A stretch of DNA of 64,000 nucleotides from Algoriphagus sp. (GTDB taxonomy: Bacteria > Bacteroidota > Bacteroidia > Cytophagales > Cyclobacteriaceae), in NCBI GenBank assembly GCA_023653075.1, contig JAMNXQ010000007.1, positions 1 to 64,000 on the forward strand, written 5' to 3'. How positions within the stretch are numbered: position 1 is the first letter of the stretch; each line of letters begins with the position of its first letter. A program made the translations under genes and the position numbers. Positions 17,826-26,771 of this stretch are shown here, piece after piece. The notes below the pieces were generated by a model. The model had not been told where the DNA came from, made no database searches, and saw nothing but the letters and a program-made list of their open reading frames with translations.

Positions 17826-17854
17826 TTGCAAAAAGGAGTAAATACTATTGCAAA
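17826..17854 (+). promoter_or_regulatory. Candidate operator: two TTGCAAA direct repeats upstream of the toxin-antitoxin pair
   Basis: TTGCAAA occurs at 17826-17832 and 17848-17854, 22 bp apart (two helical turns), each preceded by AATACT or a close variant. They lie just upstream of the antitoxin gene, where an Xre-type antitoxin would autoregulate. No clear TAnnTTTG box is visible. Tentative. Confidence 0.35.
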
Positions 17855-17894
17855 TAAGATTTTATACGTAACTTCCTGAAAACTAAACGAAAAT

Positions 17895-18365
17895 ATGGCG
17901 GCTGTTTGGAGAATTCGATGGAATGAACAACGAACTGAATCAATTGAGATTCCTCCCAAGGAGTACCATTTTTTCAGTCAGGCCCCTGCAATAGTGGCCG
18001 AAAGCCAAGCCAAATACGGGGAGGCTACGCTAGATTTTCACGAGACTAGCCTAATTTTTGACTACCTGGATTTCAATTCCCAGGAGATTGCCGAGCTCCT
18101 CGAGGTGGATCCCAGTACGCTATTCCGTTGGAAAAAGGAAGACCGAAAGCTCAGCAAAGGGATTTCCAAAAGCCTTTTGGAGATCGACCTCATCCTAGCC
18201 AAAGGCATCCGGATCTTTGGTTCGGAGGAGAAGATGTCCGCTTGGCTACAGTTGCCGAATGAAGCGCTGGGACAGCAAAAGCCGATAGATCTATTCAAGA
18301 ATCCCTACCAGATCGCCCAAGTGGATCAAGCACTCGAATCTCTTTCTTGGGGGAACGTGAGCTGA
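17895..18365 (+). CDS. Antitoxin with Xre-like HTH and MbcA/ParS/Xre toxin-binding domain
   Basis: The 156-residue product has a helix-turn-helix near 60-90 (NSQEIAELLEVDPSTLFRWKKEDRKL) and a C-terminal domain of the DUF2384 type (about 100-150, GIRIFGSEEKMSAWLQLPNEALG). This family neutralises RES-domain toxins by blocking the NAD+ site and represses its own operon. Its stop TGA overlaps the toxin ATG by one base. The extra N-terminal region of about 55 residues is typical of longer Xre antitoxins. Confidence 0.88.
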   Translation: MAAVWRIRWNEQRTESIEIPPKEYHFFSQAPAIVAESQAKYGEATLDFHETSLIFDYLDFNSQEIAELLEVDPSTLFRWKKEDRKLSKGISKSLLEIDLILAKGIRIFGSEEKMSAWLQLPNEALGQQKPIDLFKNPYQIAQVDQALESLSWGNVS

Positions 18366-18823
18366 TGCGCTATTTCCGATTGATCGAAAATCTTCCAGGC
18401 CGAGACCCGCTCGGCTTCGGAATGGGTCCTGGTCGCTGGAATGTCAACGGTACTCCAGTAATCTATGCCTGCTCAGTGAGTGCCTTGAATTTTTTGGAGC
18501 TACTATCCATCAAAGGCCCCATCGTCACCGAAAGTTCATGGAAGATGGTAAGTCTTGAAGTAGTAGGATCTATTCCCGAATTGGAAGTAGATGACCTTCC
18601 CATAAGTTGGAAAAATCGCCCCTATCCTAGAACAACACAAGAATTGGGTTCCATCTGGGCCAAGCGGGAACTATCCCCCTACTTGAAAGTTCCTTCCTGC
18701 CGCATTCCTCTAGCCAATTTTGCTCAGGAACACAACCTGCTGATCAATCCCATGCATCCCGAATTCAAACAAAAAATAAAGGTGACTGACACCTGGGATG
18801 TGAGTTTTGAAGTCAACCGCTAA
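18365..18823 (+). CDS. RES-domain toxin (NAD+-degrading family)
   Basis: RES family toxin of 152 residues; characterised members deplete NAD+ by glycohydrolysis or phosphorolysis. The conserved N-terminal part reads GPGRWNVNGTPVIYAC, with R24 and Y34, followed by E45 in ALNFLELL; this is the expected R-Y-E set. An ATG at 18347 lies inside the antitoxin gene, but the TGATG junction at 18363-18367 favours start 18365. It is convergent with coaX, one base apart. All expected active residues appear intact. Confidence 0.88.
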   Translation: MRYFRLIENLPGRDPLGFGMGPGRWNVNGTPVIYACSVSALNFLELLSIKGPIVTESSWKMVSLEVVGSIPELEVDDLPISWKNRPYPRTTQELGSIWAKRELSPYLKVPSCRIPLANFAQEHNLLINPMHPEFKQKIKVTDTWDVSFEVNR

Positions 18824-18824
18824 A

Positions 18825-19595
18825 TCAAGAATTCGCCTCTGTAATCAAGCGCAAGCCATCCAAGGTGAGGTTCCGATCTACGGCATCGAATGTCCCCTCC
18901 AATGTGGTGAGTATAGACGAAAGCCCACCAGTGGCCACTACTCGAAAGGAAAGGCCTGTTTCTGCTTGAATCGCTTCCAGCATCCCCTTGACCAAGCCGG
19001 TGTACCCATACAGCACCCCCGCCTGAATGGCATGGATCGTGTCTTTTCCAAGGGCAGATTCGGGCAACTTGAGTTCCACCTCCGGCAACTTGGAAGTATT
19101 CATAAACAAGGACTTGATGGCTGTTTGAAGCCCTGGAACAATATTTACACCGAGGATTTCCCCCGAGGAATCGACAGCAGTAAAAGTCAGGGCTGTTCCA
19201 AAATCCACCACAATCACCGGTTCCTGGTACCGAGAGTAGGCCGCCATCACGTTACACATTAAGTCGCTGCCTATTTCATTGGGACGATGGGTGCGGATGG
19301 GAAGTTTGGTATAACTTTTTCCCTGAATTTGATAGGACAACTTGCCAAAAAACCCTTCACAAAACTGTTCAAGAATCCCGTTGATTTCGGGCACTACCGA
19401 ACTGTAGCCAATTTTTTCGATCTGATCCACAGCAATGCCGTGCTCCAAAAAATACAAGGGTACCTTTTTGCTTAGCTGCGCGATCAAGCGAGGCGTTTTG
19501 GTTTCCAAGCGAAATTGGTTGGTCCACTTTCCGGTTTTGGAATCAAAAAGCGCAAAAACCACATTGGAATTGCCCGCATCAATGGCTAAAAACAT
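18825..19595 (-). CDS. coaX: Type III pantothenate kinase CoaX
   Basis: Catalyses the ATP-dependent first step of coenzyme A synthesis. The 256-residue length is standard. The ASKHA-fold motifs are DAGNSNVVFALFD at the N-terminus, RPNEIGSDLM near residue 100, DFGTALTFTAVD near 125 and ATGGLSSIL near the end. It is monocistronic on the minus strand. Confidence 0.95.
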   Translation of the reverse strand: MFLAIDAGNSNVVFALFDSKTGKWTNQFRLETKTPRLIAQLSKKVPLYFLEHGIAVDQIEKIGYSSVVPEINGILEQFCEGFFGKLSYQIQGKSYTKLPIRTHRPNEIGSDLMCNVMAAYSRYQEPVIVVDFGTALTFTAVDSSGEILGVNIVPGLQTAIKSLFMNTSKLPEVELKLPESALGKDTIHAIQAGVLYGYTGLVKGMLEAIQAETGLSFRVVATGGLSSILTTLEGTFDAVDRNLTLDGLRLITEANS

Positions 19596-19664
19596 CTTGG
19601 TATCAAGTTTTGTCTAAATTAGAGGCATAGATACCAAATAATCCACTTTCCCCCCAAAAAACAG

Positions 19665-20144
19665 ATGTATTCCTTAAGAGCAGGCCAGAAATCAGACCTT
19701 CCCCGTGTACTTGAACTCATTCAAGAACTTGCGCTTTATGAGAAAGCCCCCGAGCAGGTCACCAATACTTTGGAGCGTATGAAAAAAGAAGGTTTTGGCC
19801 CTCAGCCCGTGTACGGATTCTACGTGTGCGTCAAGGACAGCAACCAGGAAATCATAGGAATTGCGGTCTATTACTACCGCTATTCGACCTGGAAAGGGAA
19901 GCGACTGTACCTCGAAGACATCGTGGTCACGGAGTCGGAACGAGGAAATGGGGCAGGCAAACTGCTATTTGATCGGGTGATGGCCAAGGCCCTGGAAGAA
20001 GACTGCAGCGGCATGATGTGGCAAGTGCTCGATTGGAATGCTCCAGCCATCAATTTTTACAAAAAATACGACGCACTACTGGAGGCAGGATGGCTAAATG
20101 CCCACCTCCAAGATTACGAAATCAAGAAATTACTCAACCAATAA
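19665..20144 (+). CDS. GNAT family N-acetyltransferase (diamine acetyltransferase-like)
   Basis: Acetyl-CoA-dependent transferase of 159 residues. It has the GNAT core YLEDIVVTESERGNGAGKLLFD (motif A with the RGNGAG pyrophosphate loop) and WQVLDWNAPAINFYKKYDA in motif B. The YLEDIVV and DWN/FYKK stretches resemble spermidine/spermine acetyltransferases, but the substrate is not certain. Confidence 0.87.
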   Translation: MYSLRAGQKSDLPRVLELIQELALYEKAPEQVTNTLERMKKEGFGPQPVYGFYVCVKDSNQEIIGIAVYYYRYSTWKGKRLYLEDIVVTESERGNGAGKLLFDRVMAKALEEDCSGMMWQVLDWNAPAINFYKKYDALLEAGWLNAHLQDYEIKKLLNQ

Positions 20145-20201
20145 ACGCCCCCTTTCCCTCCCTGCCTCTCTTCACAAAAAAATTAAGACTACCTTTGTGC
20201 C

Positions 20202-20936
20202 ATGAAAACAAAACCGTTTAGCGTAGTCTACGAAGACAATCACCTCCTTGTGGTCAATAAGGCGGCTGGAATCTTAGTGCAGGGAGATAAGACCAAGGAC
20301 AAAACCCTGACCGACTATTGCAGAGAGTATATCGCCAAAAAATACGATAAACCTGGGGCTGTTTTCTTGCATCCCATTCACCGCCTGGATCGCCCAGTAA
20401 GTGGATTGGTGGCTTTTGCACGTACTTCCAAAGGATTGGAACGCATGATGGAACTCTTCCGCAAGCGGGACATTCACAAGGTATACTGGGCTTTGGTCAA
20501 ACGAAGACCAAAGGAGGAACAAGGCAAGTTGACCCACTGGCTGACCAAGGACGAAGTGAAAAACTTCGTGACTGCTCACGACGAGGAAGTGGCTGGCTCT
20601 CAAAAGGCCGAACTAAACTACAAGGTGCTCGGCAAACTCAACGACCACTGGTTGCTTGAAGTACGTCCAATCTCCGGTAGGCCGCATCAAATCCGCGTGC
20701 AACTCGCTTCCATGGGCTGTCCCATCCGAGGAGATGTCAAGTACGGATTTGCCAAAGCCAATCCCGATGCAAGCATCAACCTCCATGCCTTTCACTTGGT
20801 ATTTATGCACCCGATCAAAAAGGAAAAAATCTTCCTTCGTGCGGCATTGCCTGAAACAGAGTTCTGGGAACAATTCCTCGAATTCGAAACCGTCAAAGCC
20901 AAGGATCAGCATTTGGATAATACCTTTTCGGGATAA
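20202..20936 (+). CDS. RluA/RluD-family RNA pseudouridine synthase
   Basis: Isomerises specific uridines in rRNA or tRNA. The 244-residue protein lacks an N-terminal S4 domain, as in short RluA-type enzymes. The catalytic motif HRLDRPVSG (60-68) contains Asp63, and RPISGRPHQIRVQL is the C-terminal signature. Which base is modified cannot be told. A TACCTTTG box sits at 20190-20197, only 4 nt before the ATG. Confidence 0.92.
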   Translation: MKTKPFSVVYEDNHLLVVNKAAGILVQGDKTKDKTLTDYCREYIAKKYDKPGAVFLHPIHRLDRPVSGLVAFARTSKGLERMMELFRKRDIHKVYWALVKRRPKEEQGKLTHWLTKDEVKNFVTAHDEEVAGSQKAELNYKVLGKLNDHWLLEVRPISGRPHQIRVQLASMGCPIRGDVKYGFAKANPDASINLHAFHLVFMHPIKKEKIFLRAALPETEFWEQFLEFETVKAKDQHLDNTFSG

Positions 20937-20953
20937 GAAAGGGAAATAGGATT

Positions 20954-21105
20954 GAAATACGAAGTACGAGCTACGAAATACGGTATTTGAACTAATGTCG
21001 AACGCCGGACGCCGAATTTTGAACGCCGAATTCGGGAAAACTTGTTTCTAGTGTTATTAGGCACCTAAGTCTTTAGCTCTTGCTTCTTGGCTCTTGCTTC
21101 TCAAA
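20954..21105. repeat. Three adjacent heptanucleotide arrays
   Basis: Four 7-bp units close to GAARTAC fill 20954-20981. Five units close to GAACGCC fill 21000-21034 (the third and fifth are decayed). Three to four units close to TCTTGCT fill 21078-21105. All sit in the gap between the pseudouridine synthase and the phosphatase. The unit sequences differ between the arrays but each has strict 7-nt periodicity. The second recurs in decayed form near 61506, and the third resembles an arm at 61451-61471. Confidence 0.8.
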
Positions 21106-21148
21106 TTAGATCACATTTCGATTGTGTTTCTACCAAAATATAACCGCC

Positions 21149-21646
21149 ATGAAAAACTTCATTTTTCTACTCAGTTCTCTGCTAATTCTTGGAGCATGTA
21201 CTGCCCAGAACTCTCCCAAAACGATCTACATCGTCCGCCATGCGGAGAAGCAACTGGAAGGTAAAGACCCCGAACTTGCCTATGTAGGCGAAGTGCGTGC
21301 TAAAAAACTTGCGCAGATTCTAGAAAAGGAAGGAATCAAGCGGGTATTGTCCACGGATTACACCCGAACCAGGAATACCGCTCAACCCACTGCTGCCGCG
21401 GCAGGACTGGTAGTGGAATATTATGATCCCAAAAATCAGGAAGCTTTTGTCAGCGACCTTCGTGCCAGCGAAGGCAATGTCCTGGTCGTCGGTCACAGCA
21501 ATACGGTCAGCCAGTTGGCCAATGCTTTTGTCGATGAAGGGGAGAAATTTGCAGACTTGACCGATCTGGAGTACGACTTTATCTATATAGTAACCTTAGA
21601 AAAAAACGGGGCTAAAGTGGTGCGGAAAACCTACAAGGATTTTTAA
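21149..21646 (+). CDS. Histidine phosphatase (phosphoglycerate-mutase-like) lipoprotein
   Basis: Small histidine-phosphatase family protein of 165 residues. A lipoprotein signal peptide ends at LGAC (Cys17), so it should be periplasmic and lipid-anchored. The catalytic RHAEK (R30, H31) and a second-histidine motif VVGHSNT near residue 118 are both present. The ATG at 21149 is chosen because it begins the signal peptide; the longer frame uses TTG. The substrate is unknown. Confidence 0.88.
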   Translation: MKNFIFLLSSLLILGACTAQNSPKTIYIVRHAEKQLEGKDPELAYVGEVRAKKLAQILEKEGIKRVLSTDYTRTRNTAQPTAAAAGLVVEYYDPKNQEAFVSDLRASEGNVLVVGHSNTVSQLANAFVDEGEKFADLTDLEYDFIYIVTLEKNGAKVVRKTYKDF

Positions 21647-21677
21647 GCCAGTCAGCTCTTCGTTTGATGCAACCCAT

Positions 21678-21705
21678 AAGCAAGGCAAAGTCCTTGCTTT
21701 TTTTG
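21678..21705 (+). terminator. Rho-independent terminator
   Basis: An 8-bp stem (AAGCAAGG at 21678-21685 with CCTTGCTT at 21692-21699) and a 6-nt loop, followed by a T run. It lies 32 nt after the phosphatase stop. Confidence 0.85.
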
Positions 21706-21771
21706 TAAGCAATTTCCACCTCCTTCTTTTTGTCCCCTTTCCTGATTACATTTCGTCTAGGGGTCAATCGC

Positions 21772-23340
21772 ATGAATCGAGAAAAAAATCTACAGCAGCT
21801 GCAAGACAAAACCAAGATCTGGGACATCGCCGTCATCGGGGGTGGAGCATCAGGCCTAGGCGTAGCGCTGGATGCTGCATCTCGAGGCCTTTCCGTACTG
21901 CTGGTAGAAAAGGCCGATTTTGCGAAAGGCACTTCCAGCAGAAGCACCAAATTGATTCATGGCGGGGTGCGCTACCTCGCACAAGGGCAACTCTCCCTAG
22001 TATTTGAAGCACTCAAAGAGCGTGGGCTGCTTCTCAAAAATGCCCCTCATCTCACCCACAATCAGTCCTTTCTGATCCCGATCTATACCTGGTGGGACAG
22101 AATCCAATACAGCATTGGGCTGAAAATCTACGATTGGATGGCAGGCAAACTCAGCTTGGGATCCTCCAACTTTATCTCCAAAGAGGAAACCCTTCGGCGC
22201 ATTCCTACCCTCCAACCTACCCGGCTCCAAGGCGCAGTAGTCTACCAAGACGGTCAGTTTGACGATGCGCGACTGGCCATCCATCTGGCACAAACAGCCG
22301 ATGAACTCGGAGCCTGCCTCCTCAACTATGCCAAAGTCACCGGGCTCAGCAAAGACCCAACGGACAAACTCACCGGATTGACCTTTCGTGACGAAATCCA
22401 AAAAGAAACCCATCGCATCCAAGCCAAAATGATCGTCAATGCCACGGGCGTCTTTGCGGATAAAATCCTGCAATTGGACAATCCCAGTGCCGCCAAAACG
22501 ATACAGCCCAGTCAAGGAATCCACCTGATTCTAGATTTGAGTTTTTTAGGAGGCCGGGATGCACTGATGATTCCCAAAACCAAAGATGGGCGCGTGCTTT
22601 TTGGAGTTCCTTGGCACGACAAACTCTTGCTTGGTACGACCGATACGATTCGAGAAAAAGCCAAACTTGAACCCGAAGCCTTGCAACAAGAAATTGATTT
22701 TGTGCTGGAAACTGCTGGAGGCTACCTAACCAAAAAACCAAGTCGAGAAGATGTGATTGCTGTGTTTGCCGGCCTCAGACCACTTGCCCGACCCAAGGAA
22801 GGCAGCACCAAAACCAAGGAAATCTCCCGCTCCCACAAAATCATTCTTTCTAAAAGTGGGCTGGTCTCGCTCACCGGAGGGAAGTGGACCACCTACCGAA
22901 AAATGGGAGAAGATACCGTGGCCTATTTCACCCGGATCAGCGGCCAAGCCCTACCAAAAAGCAACACCTCCACTCAAAAAATTCACGGTTGGACAGCAAG
23001 CCTTCCGGCAGGACACTGGCGTATTTATGGTTCGGATGCCGAAAAAATCAAAGCCCTAGCAAGCCAAAACCCCCGTTGGCAGGAGCGCATCCATCCCCAG
23101 TTTCCGAATATTCTAGCAGAGGTAGTCTGGGCCTGCGAGCAGGAAATGGCCCTAACGGTAGAAGATGTACTTTCTCGGAGAATCCGAATGCTCATCCTGG
23201 ACCCAGAAGCCGCGTTAACCGCCGCAGAATCTGTGGCCCGAACCATGGCTACAATACTCCACAAGGAGGAGGACTGGATTACCACTGAATTAACTAATTT
23301 TAGAAAGATCGCTGCAAAGTATTTGATTTCGAAACACTAA
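21772..23340 (+). CDS. glpD: Aerobic glycerol-3-phosphate dehydrogenase GlpD
   Basis: FAD-dependent, membrane-associated enzyme that oxidises glycerol-3-phosphate to dihydroxyacetone phosphate and passes electrons to quinone. From ATG 21772 it has 522 residues. The FAD loop [18 protein letters not shown] is near residue 22, followed by [17 protein letters not shown], typical of GlpD, and a C-terminal domain after about residue 390. The longest frame starts 14 codons earlier, but MNREKNLQ fits the family better. First gene of a glpD-glpK-glpF operon. Confidence 0.95.
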   Translation: MNREKNLQQLQDKTKIWDIAVIGGGASGLGVALDAASRGLSVLLVEKADFAKGTSSRSTKLIHGGVRYLAQGQLSLVFEALKERGLLLKNAPHLTHNQSFLIPIYTWWDRIQYSIGLKIYDWMAGKLSLGSSNFISKEETLRRIPTLQPTRLQGAVVYQDGQFDDARLAIHLAQTADELGACLLNYAKVTGLSKDPTDKLTGLTFRDEIQKETHRIQAKMIVNATGVFADKILQLDNPSAAKTIQPSQGIHLILDLSFLGGRDALMIPKTKDGRVLFGVPWHDKLLLGTTDTIREKAKLEPEALQQEIDFVLETAGGYLTKKPSREDVIAVFAGLRPLARPKEGSTKTKEISRSHKIILSKSGLVSLTGGKWTTYRKMGEDTVAYFTRISGQALPKSNTSTQKIHGWTASLPAGHWRIYGSDAEKIKALASQNPRWQERIHPQFPNILAEVVWACEQEMALTVEDVLSRRIRMLILDPEAALTAAESVARTMATILHKEEDWITTELTNFRKIAAKYLISKH

Positions 23341-23374
23341 ATTCAAACCACCATTACCAACCCAATCGCCCAAA

Positions 23375-24874
23375 ATGCCTGTTGACAAACCCTATATTTT
23401 GGCCTTAGACCAAGGCACTACGAGTTCCCGAGCCCTTATTTTTAACCAAAAAGGAGAGATCGTCTCCGTGGCTCAGAAGGAATTTACCCAATACTTCCCA
23501 CATCAAGGATGGGTAGAGCACGACCCAGAAGAAATCTGGTCCAGCCAGTCCACTGTGCTCATGGAGGCGCTACTTCAAAAATCCATCCGGCCCGACCAGA
23601 TAGCTGCCATCGGCATCACCAATCAGCGAGAGACCACCCTAGTGTGGGATCGGAAGACGGGCAAGGCCCTCTACAATGCCATTGTCTGGCAGGACCGGCG
23701 GACCGCAGCCTATTGCGATGCACTTAAAGAAAAAGGGGTAGGACCTCAAATTGCGGATAAAACAGGATTGGTCATCGATGCCTACTTCTCTGCCACCAAA
23801 ATTCGCTGGATTCTGGATCATGTCGAAGGGGCTCAGCAGCGAGCCGAGGCGGGGGAACTGGCTTTTGGAACAGTGGACAGCTGGTTGATCTGGAAGTTGA
23901 CCGCTGGAAAAAGCCACCTAACCGACATCACGAATGCCAGCCGCACGCTGATTTTCAATATTCATACCCAACAATGGGATCAGGAGCTGTTGGCCTTGTT
24001 CAACATACCTGCTTCAATGCTTCCAGAGGTAAAAAGCTGCAGCGAGGTATTCACCGAGACGGCGGGAGATGTGCTCAACACCAAAATCCCAATTGCCGGC
24101 GTAGCCGGTGATCAGCAGGCAGCCCTGTTTGGGCAACTCTGTACCCAGCCAGGCATGGCCAAAACCACCTACGGCACCGGTTGCTTCCTGGTCATGAATA
24201 CCGGCAAGGTAGCCGTCCGCTCACAAAATCAGCTGCTCACCACCGTGGCTTGGAAGATTGGCAATGAAATCAACTACGCCTTGGAAGGATCGGTATTTAT
24301 TGGCGGAGCGGCAATCCAATGGCTTCGAGATGGGCTGAAGTTGTTTGCCGACGCTAAGGAAACCGAAAAGCTGGCCACCAGCGTTTCGAGTAACGATGGG
24401 GTATATTTTGTGCCTGCACTCGCAGGACTAGGTGCGCCGCACTGGGACCAACAAGCGCGAGGGGCCTTTTTTGGAATTACCCGAGGCACGACCACGGCTC
24501 ATTTCACCCGAGCCGCCTTGGAGGCCATCGCCTACCAGGTTTACGATGTACTTAAGGCCATGGAAAAAGATTCGGGCAAGCCCACTCAAGAACTCCGAGT
24601 GGATGGGGGAGCTACGGCCAACAATTTCTTGATGCAGTTTCAAAGTGACCTGTTGAATTGTGAAATCAAGCGTCCCATGATTATTGAGACCACGGCACTG
24701 GGCGCCGCATTTTTGGCGGGCTTGGCAGTAGGCTTCTGGAAAAATCAGGAGGAACTCCAAAAACTATGGCAGCCAGACCAAACCTTTTCTCCAGCGATGG
24801 AGGACAGCAAACGAGAAAAATTAGTACATTTTTGGCATAAAGCAGTTGAACGAACTAAAAACTGGGAAGAATGA
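23375..24874 (+). CDS. glpK: Glycerol kinase GlpK
   Basis: FGGY-family kinase that phosphorylates glycerol with ATP, trapping it for GlpD. The 499-residue length is standard. Motifs: [12 protein letters not shown] at the N-terminus, [29 protein letters not shown], and [18 protein letters not shown] in the C-domain. It starts 34 nt after glpD and overlaps glpF by 4 nt. Confidence 0.97.
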   Translation: MPVDKPYILALDQGTTSSRALIFNQKGEIVSVAQKEFTQYFPHQGWVEHDPEEIWSSQSTVLMEALLQKSIRPDQIAAIGITNQRETTLVWDRKTGKALYNAIVWQDRRTAAYCDALKEKGVGPQIADKTGLVIDAYFSATKIRWILDHVEGAQQRAEAGELAFGTVDSWLIWKLTAGKSHLTDITNASRTLIFNIHTQQWDQELLALFNIPASMLPEVKSCSEVFTETAGDVLNTKIPIAGVAGDQQAALFGQLCTQPGMAKTTYGTGCFLVMNTGKVAVRSQNQLLTTVAWKIGNEINYALEGSVFIGGAAIQWLRDGLKLFADAKETEKLATSVSSNDGVYFVPALAGLGAPHWDQQARGAFFGITRGTTTAHFTRAALEAIAYQVYDVLKAMEKDSGKPTQELRVDGGATANNFLMQFQSDLLNCEIKRPMIIETTALGAAFLAGLAVGFWKNQEELQKLWQPDQTFSPAMEDSKREKLVHFWHKAVERTKNWEE

Positions 24875-25605
24875 ATACACTTGTAGCAGAATTGATAGGC
24901 ACCGCAGTGGTGCTTCTTTTAGGAACAGGCGTAGTTGCCAACGTGATCTTGCCCGGCACCAAAGGGAATGGGGGCGGACTCATCGCCATCACCACCGCCT
25001 GGGCATTTGCCGTGTTTTGTGGAGTAGTCATCGCTGGGCCTTCCAGCGGAGCGCACCTTAACCCAGCTGTAACCATTGGATTGGCTGCTGTGGGCAAATT
25101 TGACTGGGCCTTGGCTCCAGGGTACATTTTAGCACAATTTGGCGGAGCTATGCTCGGTTCGGGATTGGCCTGGGCCATGTACAGACACCATTTTGACATG
25201 ACGGATGATCCTGGATTGAAACGAGGGGTCTTTTGTACTGATCCTACCGTACGGAATTTTTCAACCAGCGTAATCTCTGAAGCGCTCGGAACTTTTGTGT
25301 TGGTTTTTGTGATCCTCTACATCGCAGGAGCCAAACTTGAAGACTCGGACAATACTGTCGTTGGATTAGGTTCCATCGGAGCGCTTCCAGTAGCCTTGCT
25401 CGTTTGGGCAATTGGCCTTGGGTTAGGAGGACCTACGGGCTATGCCATCAACCCTGCCCGTGACCTTGGTCCAAGAATCATGCATCAACTTTTGCCTATC
25501 AAAGGCAAGGGCGACTCGGATTGGGGCTATGCATGGGTTCCTGTAGTGGGTCCCATCCTAGGCGCGTTAGTAGCTGCCGGCTTGTTTCTTGCAGTAGGAA
25601 ATTAG
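24871..25605 (+). CDS. glpF: Glycerol uptake facilitator GlpF (aquaglyceroporin)
   Basis: MIP-family channel of 244 residues with six membrane segments. The two pore loops carry HLNPAV (NPA at 64-66) and [10 protein letters not shown] (NPA at 194-196). Asp198 after NPAR is the residue that distinguishes glycerol facilitators from water channels. It closes the glycerol operon and is coupled to glpK by ATGA overlap. Confidence 0.95.
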   Translation: MNTLVAELIGTAVVLLLGTGVVANVILPGTKGNGGGLIAITTAWAFAVFCGVVIAGPSSGAHLNPAVTIGLAAVGKFDWALAPGYILAQFGGAMLGSGLAWAMYRHHFDMTDDPGLKRGVFCTDPTVRNFSTSVISEALGTFVLVFVILYIAGAKLEDSDNTVVGLGSIGALPVALLVWAIGLGLGGPTGYAINPARDLGPRIMHQLLPIKGKGDSDWGYAWVPVVGPILGALVAAGLFLAVGN

Positions 25606-25623
25606 TTTAAACTCGAGTAGACC

Positions 25624-26484
25624 ATGACCAAAGAGACTGCCATCAAACTGTTTGAAGAAAAGGAAGTGCGCAGCATTTGGGATGCCGAACAAGAGAAATG
25701 GTATATCTCGATTACTGACGTAATTGAAATTTTAACTGGTAGTCCAAGACCGAGAAAATATTGGAATGCTCTAAAAACGAAGCTAAAAGCTGAAGGAAGT
25801 GAGTTGTCCCAAAAATTGGGACAACTGAAAATGCAATCAGCCGATGGAAAGTTCTACAATACCGATGTTGCAGACACCGAGCAGCTTTTTCGTTTAATTC
25901 AATCCATTCCATCGCCCAAAGCAGAGCCTTTTAAACTATGGCTGGCACAGGTAGCAGCAGAACGATTGGATGAAATGCAAGATCCAGAATTGAGCATAGA
26001 CCGGGCTTTGGAGCAATACCTTAAACTGGGGTACTCTGAAAACTGGATCAACCAACGATTGAAAAGCATTGAGATACGCAAAGAACTCACCGATGAATGG
26101 AAAAAACGAGGCTTGAAAGAAGGGGTGCAATTTGCTACACTCACCGATATTATCACCAAAGCCTGGAGCGAGAAAACCACCAAAGAGTATAAGGTGCTTA
26201 AAGGATTAAAAAAGGAGAATTTGAGGGATAATATGACCAATACCGAGTTGATCTTAAACATGTTGGCAGAAGCATCTACAAAAGATATCTCGGCTGCCAC
26301 CAATCCAAAAGATTTTGAAGAAAATAAAGAAGTGGCCAAGCAAGGCGGAAATGTAGCCAAAGTGGCAAGGCTGGAATTGGAAGACAAAACAGGTAAAAAA
26401 GTCGTCACCTCTTTAAATGCCAAAGATACTTTGAAAGCACTGCCTGAAGAAAAGAATAAACCCAAAAAGGATAAGGGAGAATAG
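25624..26484 (+). CDS. BRO-N domain protein (phage antirepressor-like)
   Basis: The 286-residue product begins with a BRO-N-like domain (about 1-105). Its recognisable signature runs from AIKLFEEKEVRSIWDAE through WYISITDVIEILTGS to VADTEQLFRLIQSIPSPKAEPFKLWLA. The middle and C-terminal parts are charged, and the tail is lysine-rich. BRO-N domains bind DNA and occur in phage antirepressors and DinD-like damage-inducible proteins; the role here is unknown. It follows glpF by 18 nt on the same strand but is unrelated in function and looks more A/T-rich, which suggests a late arrival. Confidence 0.75.
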   Translation: MTKETAIKLFEEKEVRSIWDAEQEKWYISITDVIEILTGSPRPRKYWNALKTKLKAEGSELSQKLGQLKMQSADGKFYNTDVADTEQLFRLIQSIPSPKAEPFKLWLAQVAAERLDEMQDPELSIDRALEQYLKLGYSENWINQRLKSIEIRKELTDEWKKRGLKEGVQFATLTDIITKAWSEKTTKEYKVLKGLKKENLRDNMTNTELILNMLAEASTKDISAATNPKDFEENKEVAKQGGNVAKVARLELEDKTGKKVVTSLNAKDTLKALPEEKNKPKKDKGE

Positions 26485-26703
26485 CAGACTATGAAAGCCA
26501 ACGAACTACAAAAAAAGCAGCAAACAGGAATTTAGTAGTTCAACTCCTTAAAAATTAAACTACATAGGAGGCACACAGAAAAAAGAGGAGGGCTCTAAAG
26601 GTTGGCTTCAAACTTGAGTTATGGGTACCAAGTAACCCTATTGTGCCTAGGTGGTTTTTCGAATTTCAGTGGCTAGATTAATAAGTTAAACCACCAATAA
26701 AAC

Positions 26704-26740
26704 AACCACAACTAGAGAAACCTATTGTGTGGTTTTTTTT
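26704..26740 (+). terminator. Probable terminator after the BRO-N gene
   Basis: AACCACA (26704-26710) pairs with TGTGGTT (26728-26734) across a 17-nt loop, followed by a T tract. The rest of the 287-nt gap 26485-26771 shows no frame or repeat I can support. Confidence 0.5.
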
Positions 26741-26771
26741 AAAAATGGTTGAAAGAAAAAGCCAAAATAGG

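Noticed and set aside
18807-19262. Plus-strand 151-codon frame opposite coaX
   Set aside because: Antisense shadow of a clear pantothenate kinase; no recognisable motifs.
20190-20197. TACCTTTG as promoter of the pseudouridine synthase gene
   Set aside because: Only 4 nt before the ATG and no -33 TTG at 20 nt; it would give a leaderless or truncated message. Mentioned but not called.
26485-26771. TPP riboswitch near the TPK-like gene
   Set aside because: The region is downstream of that gene, and no THI-box-like helices were seen upstream of the dipeptidase either.
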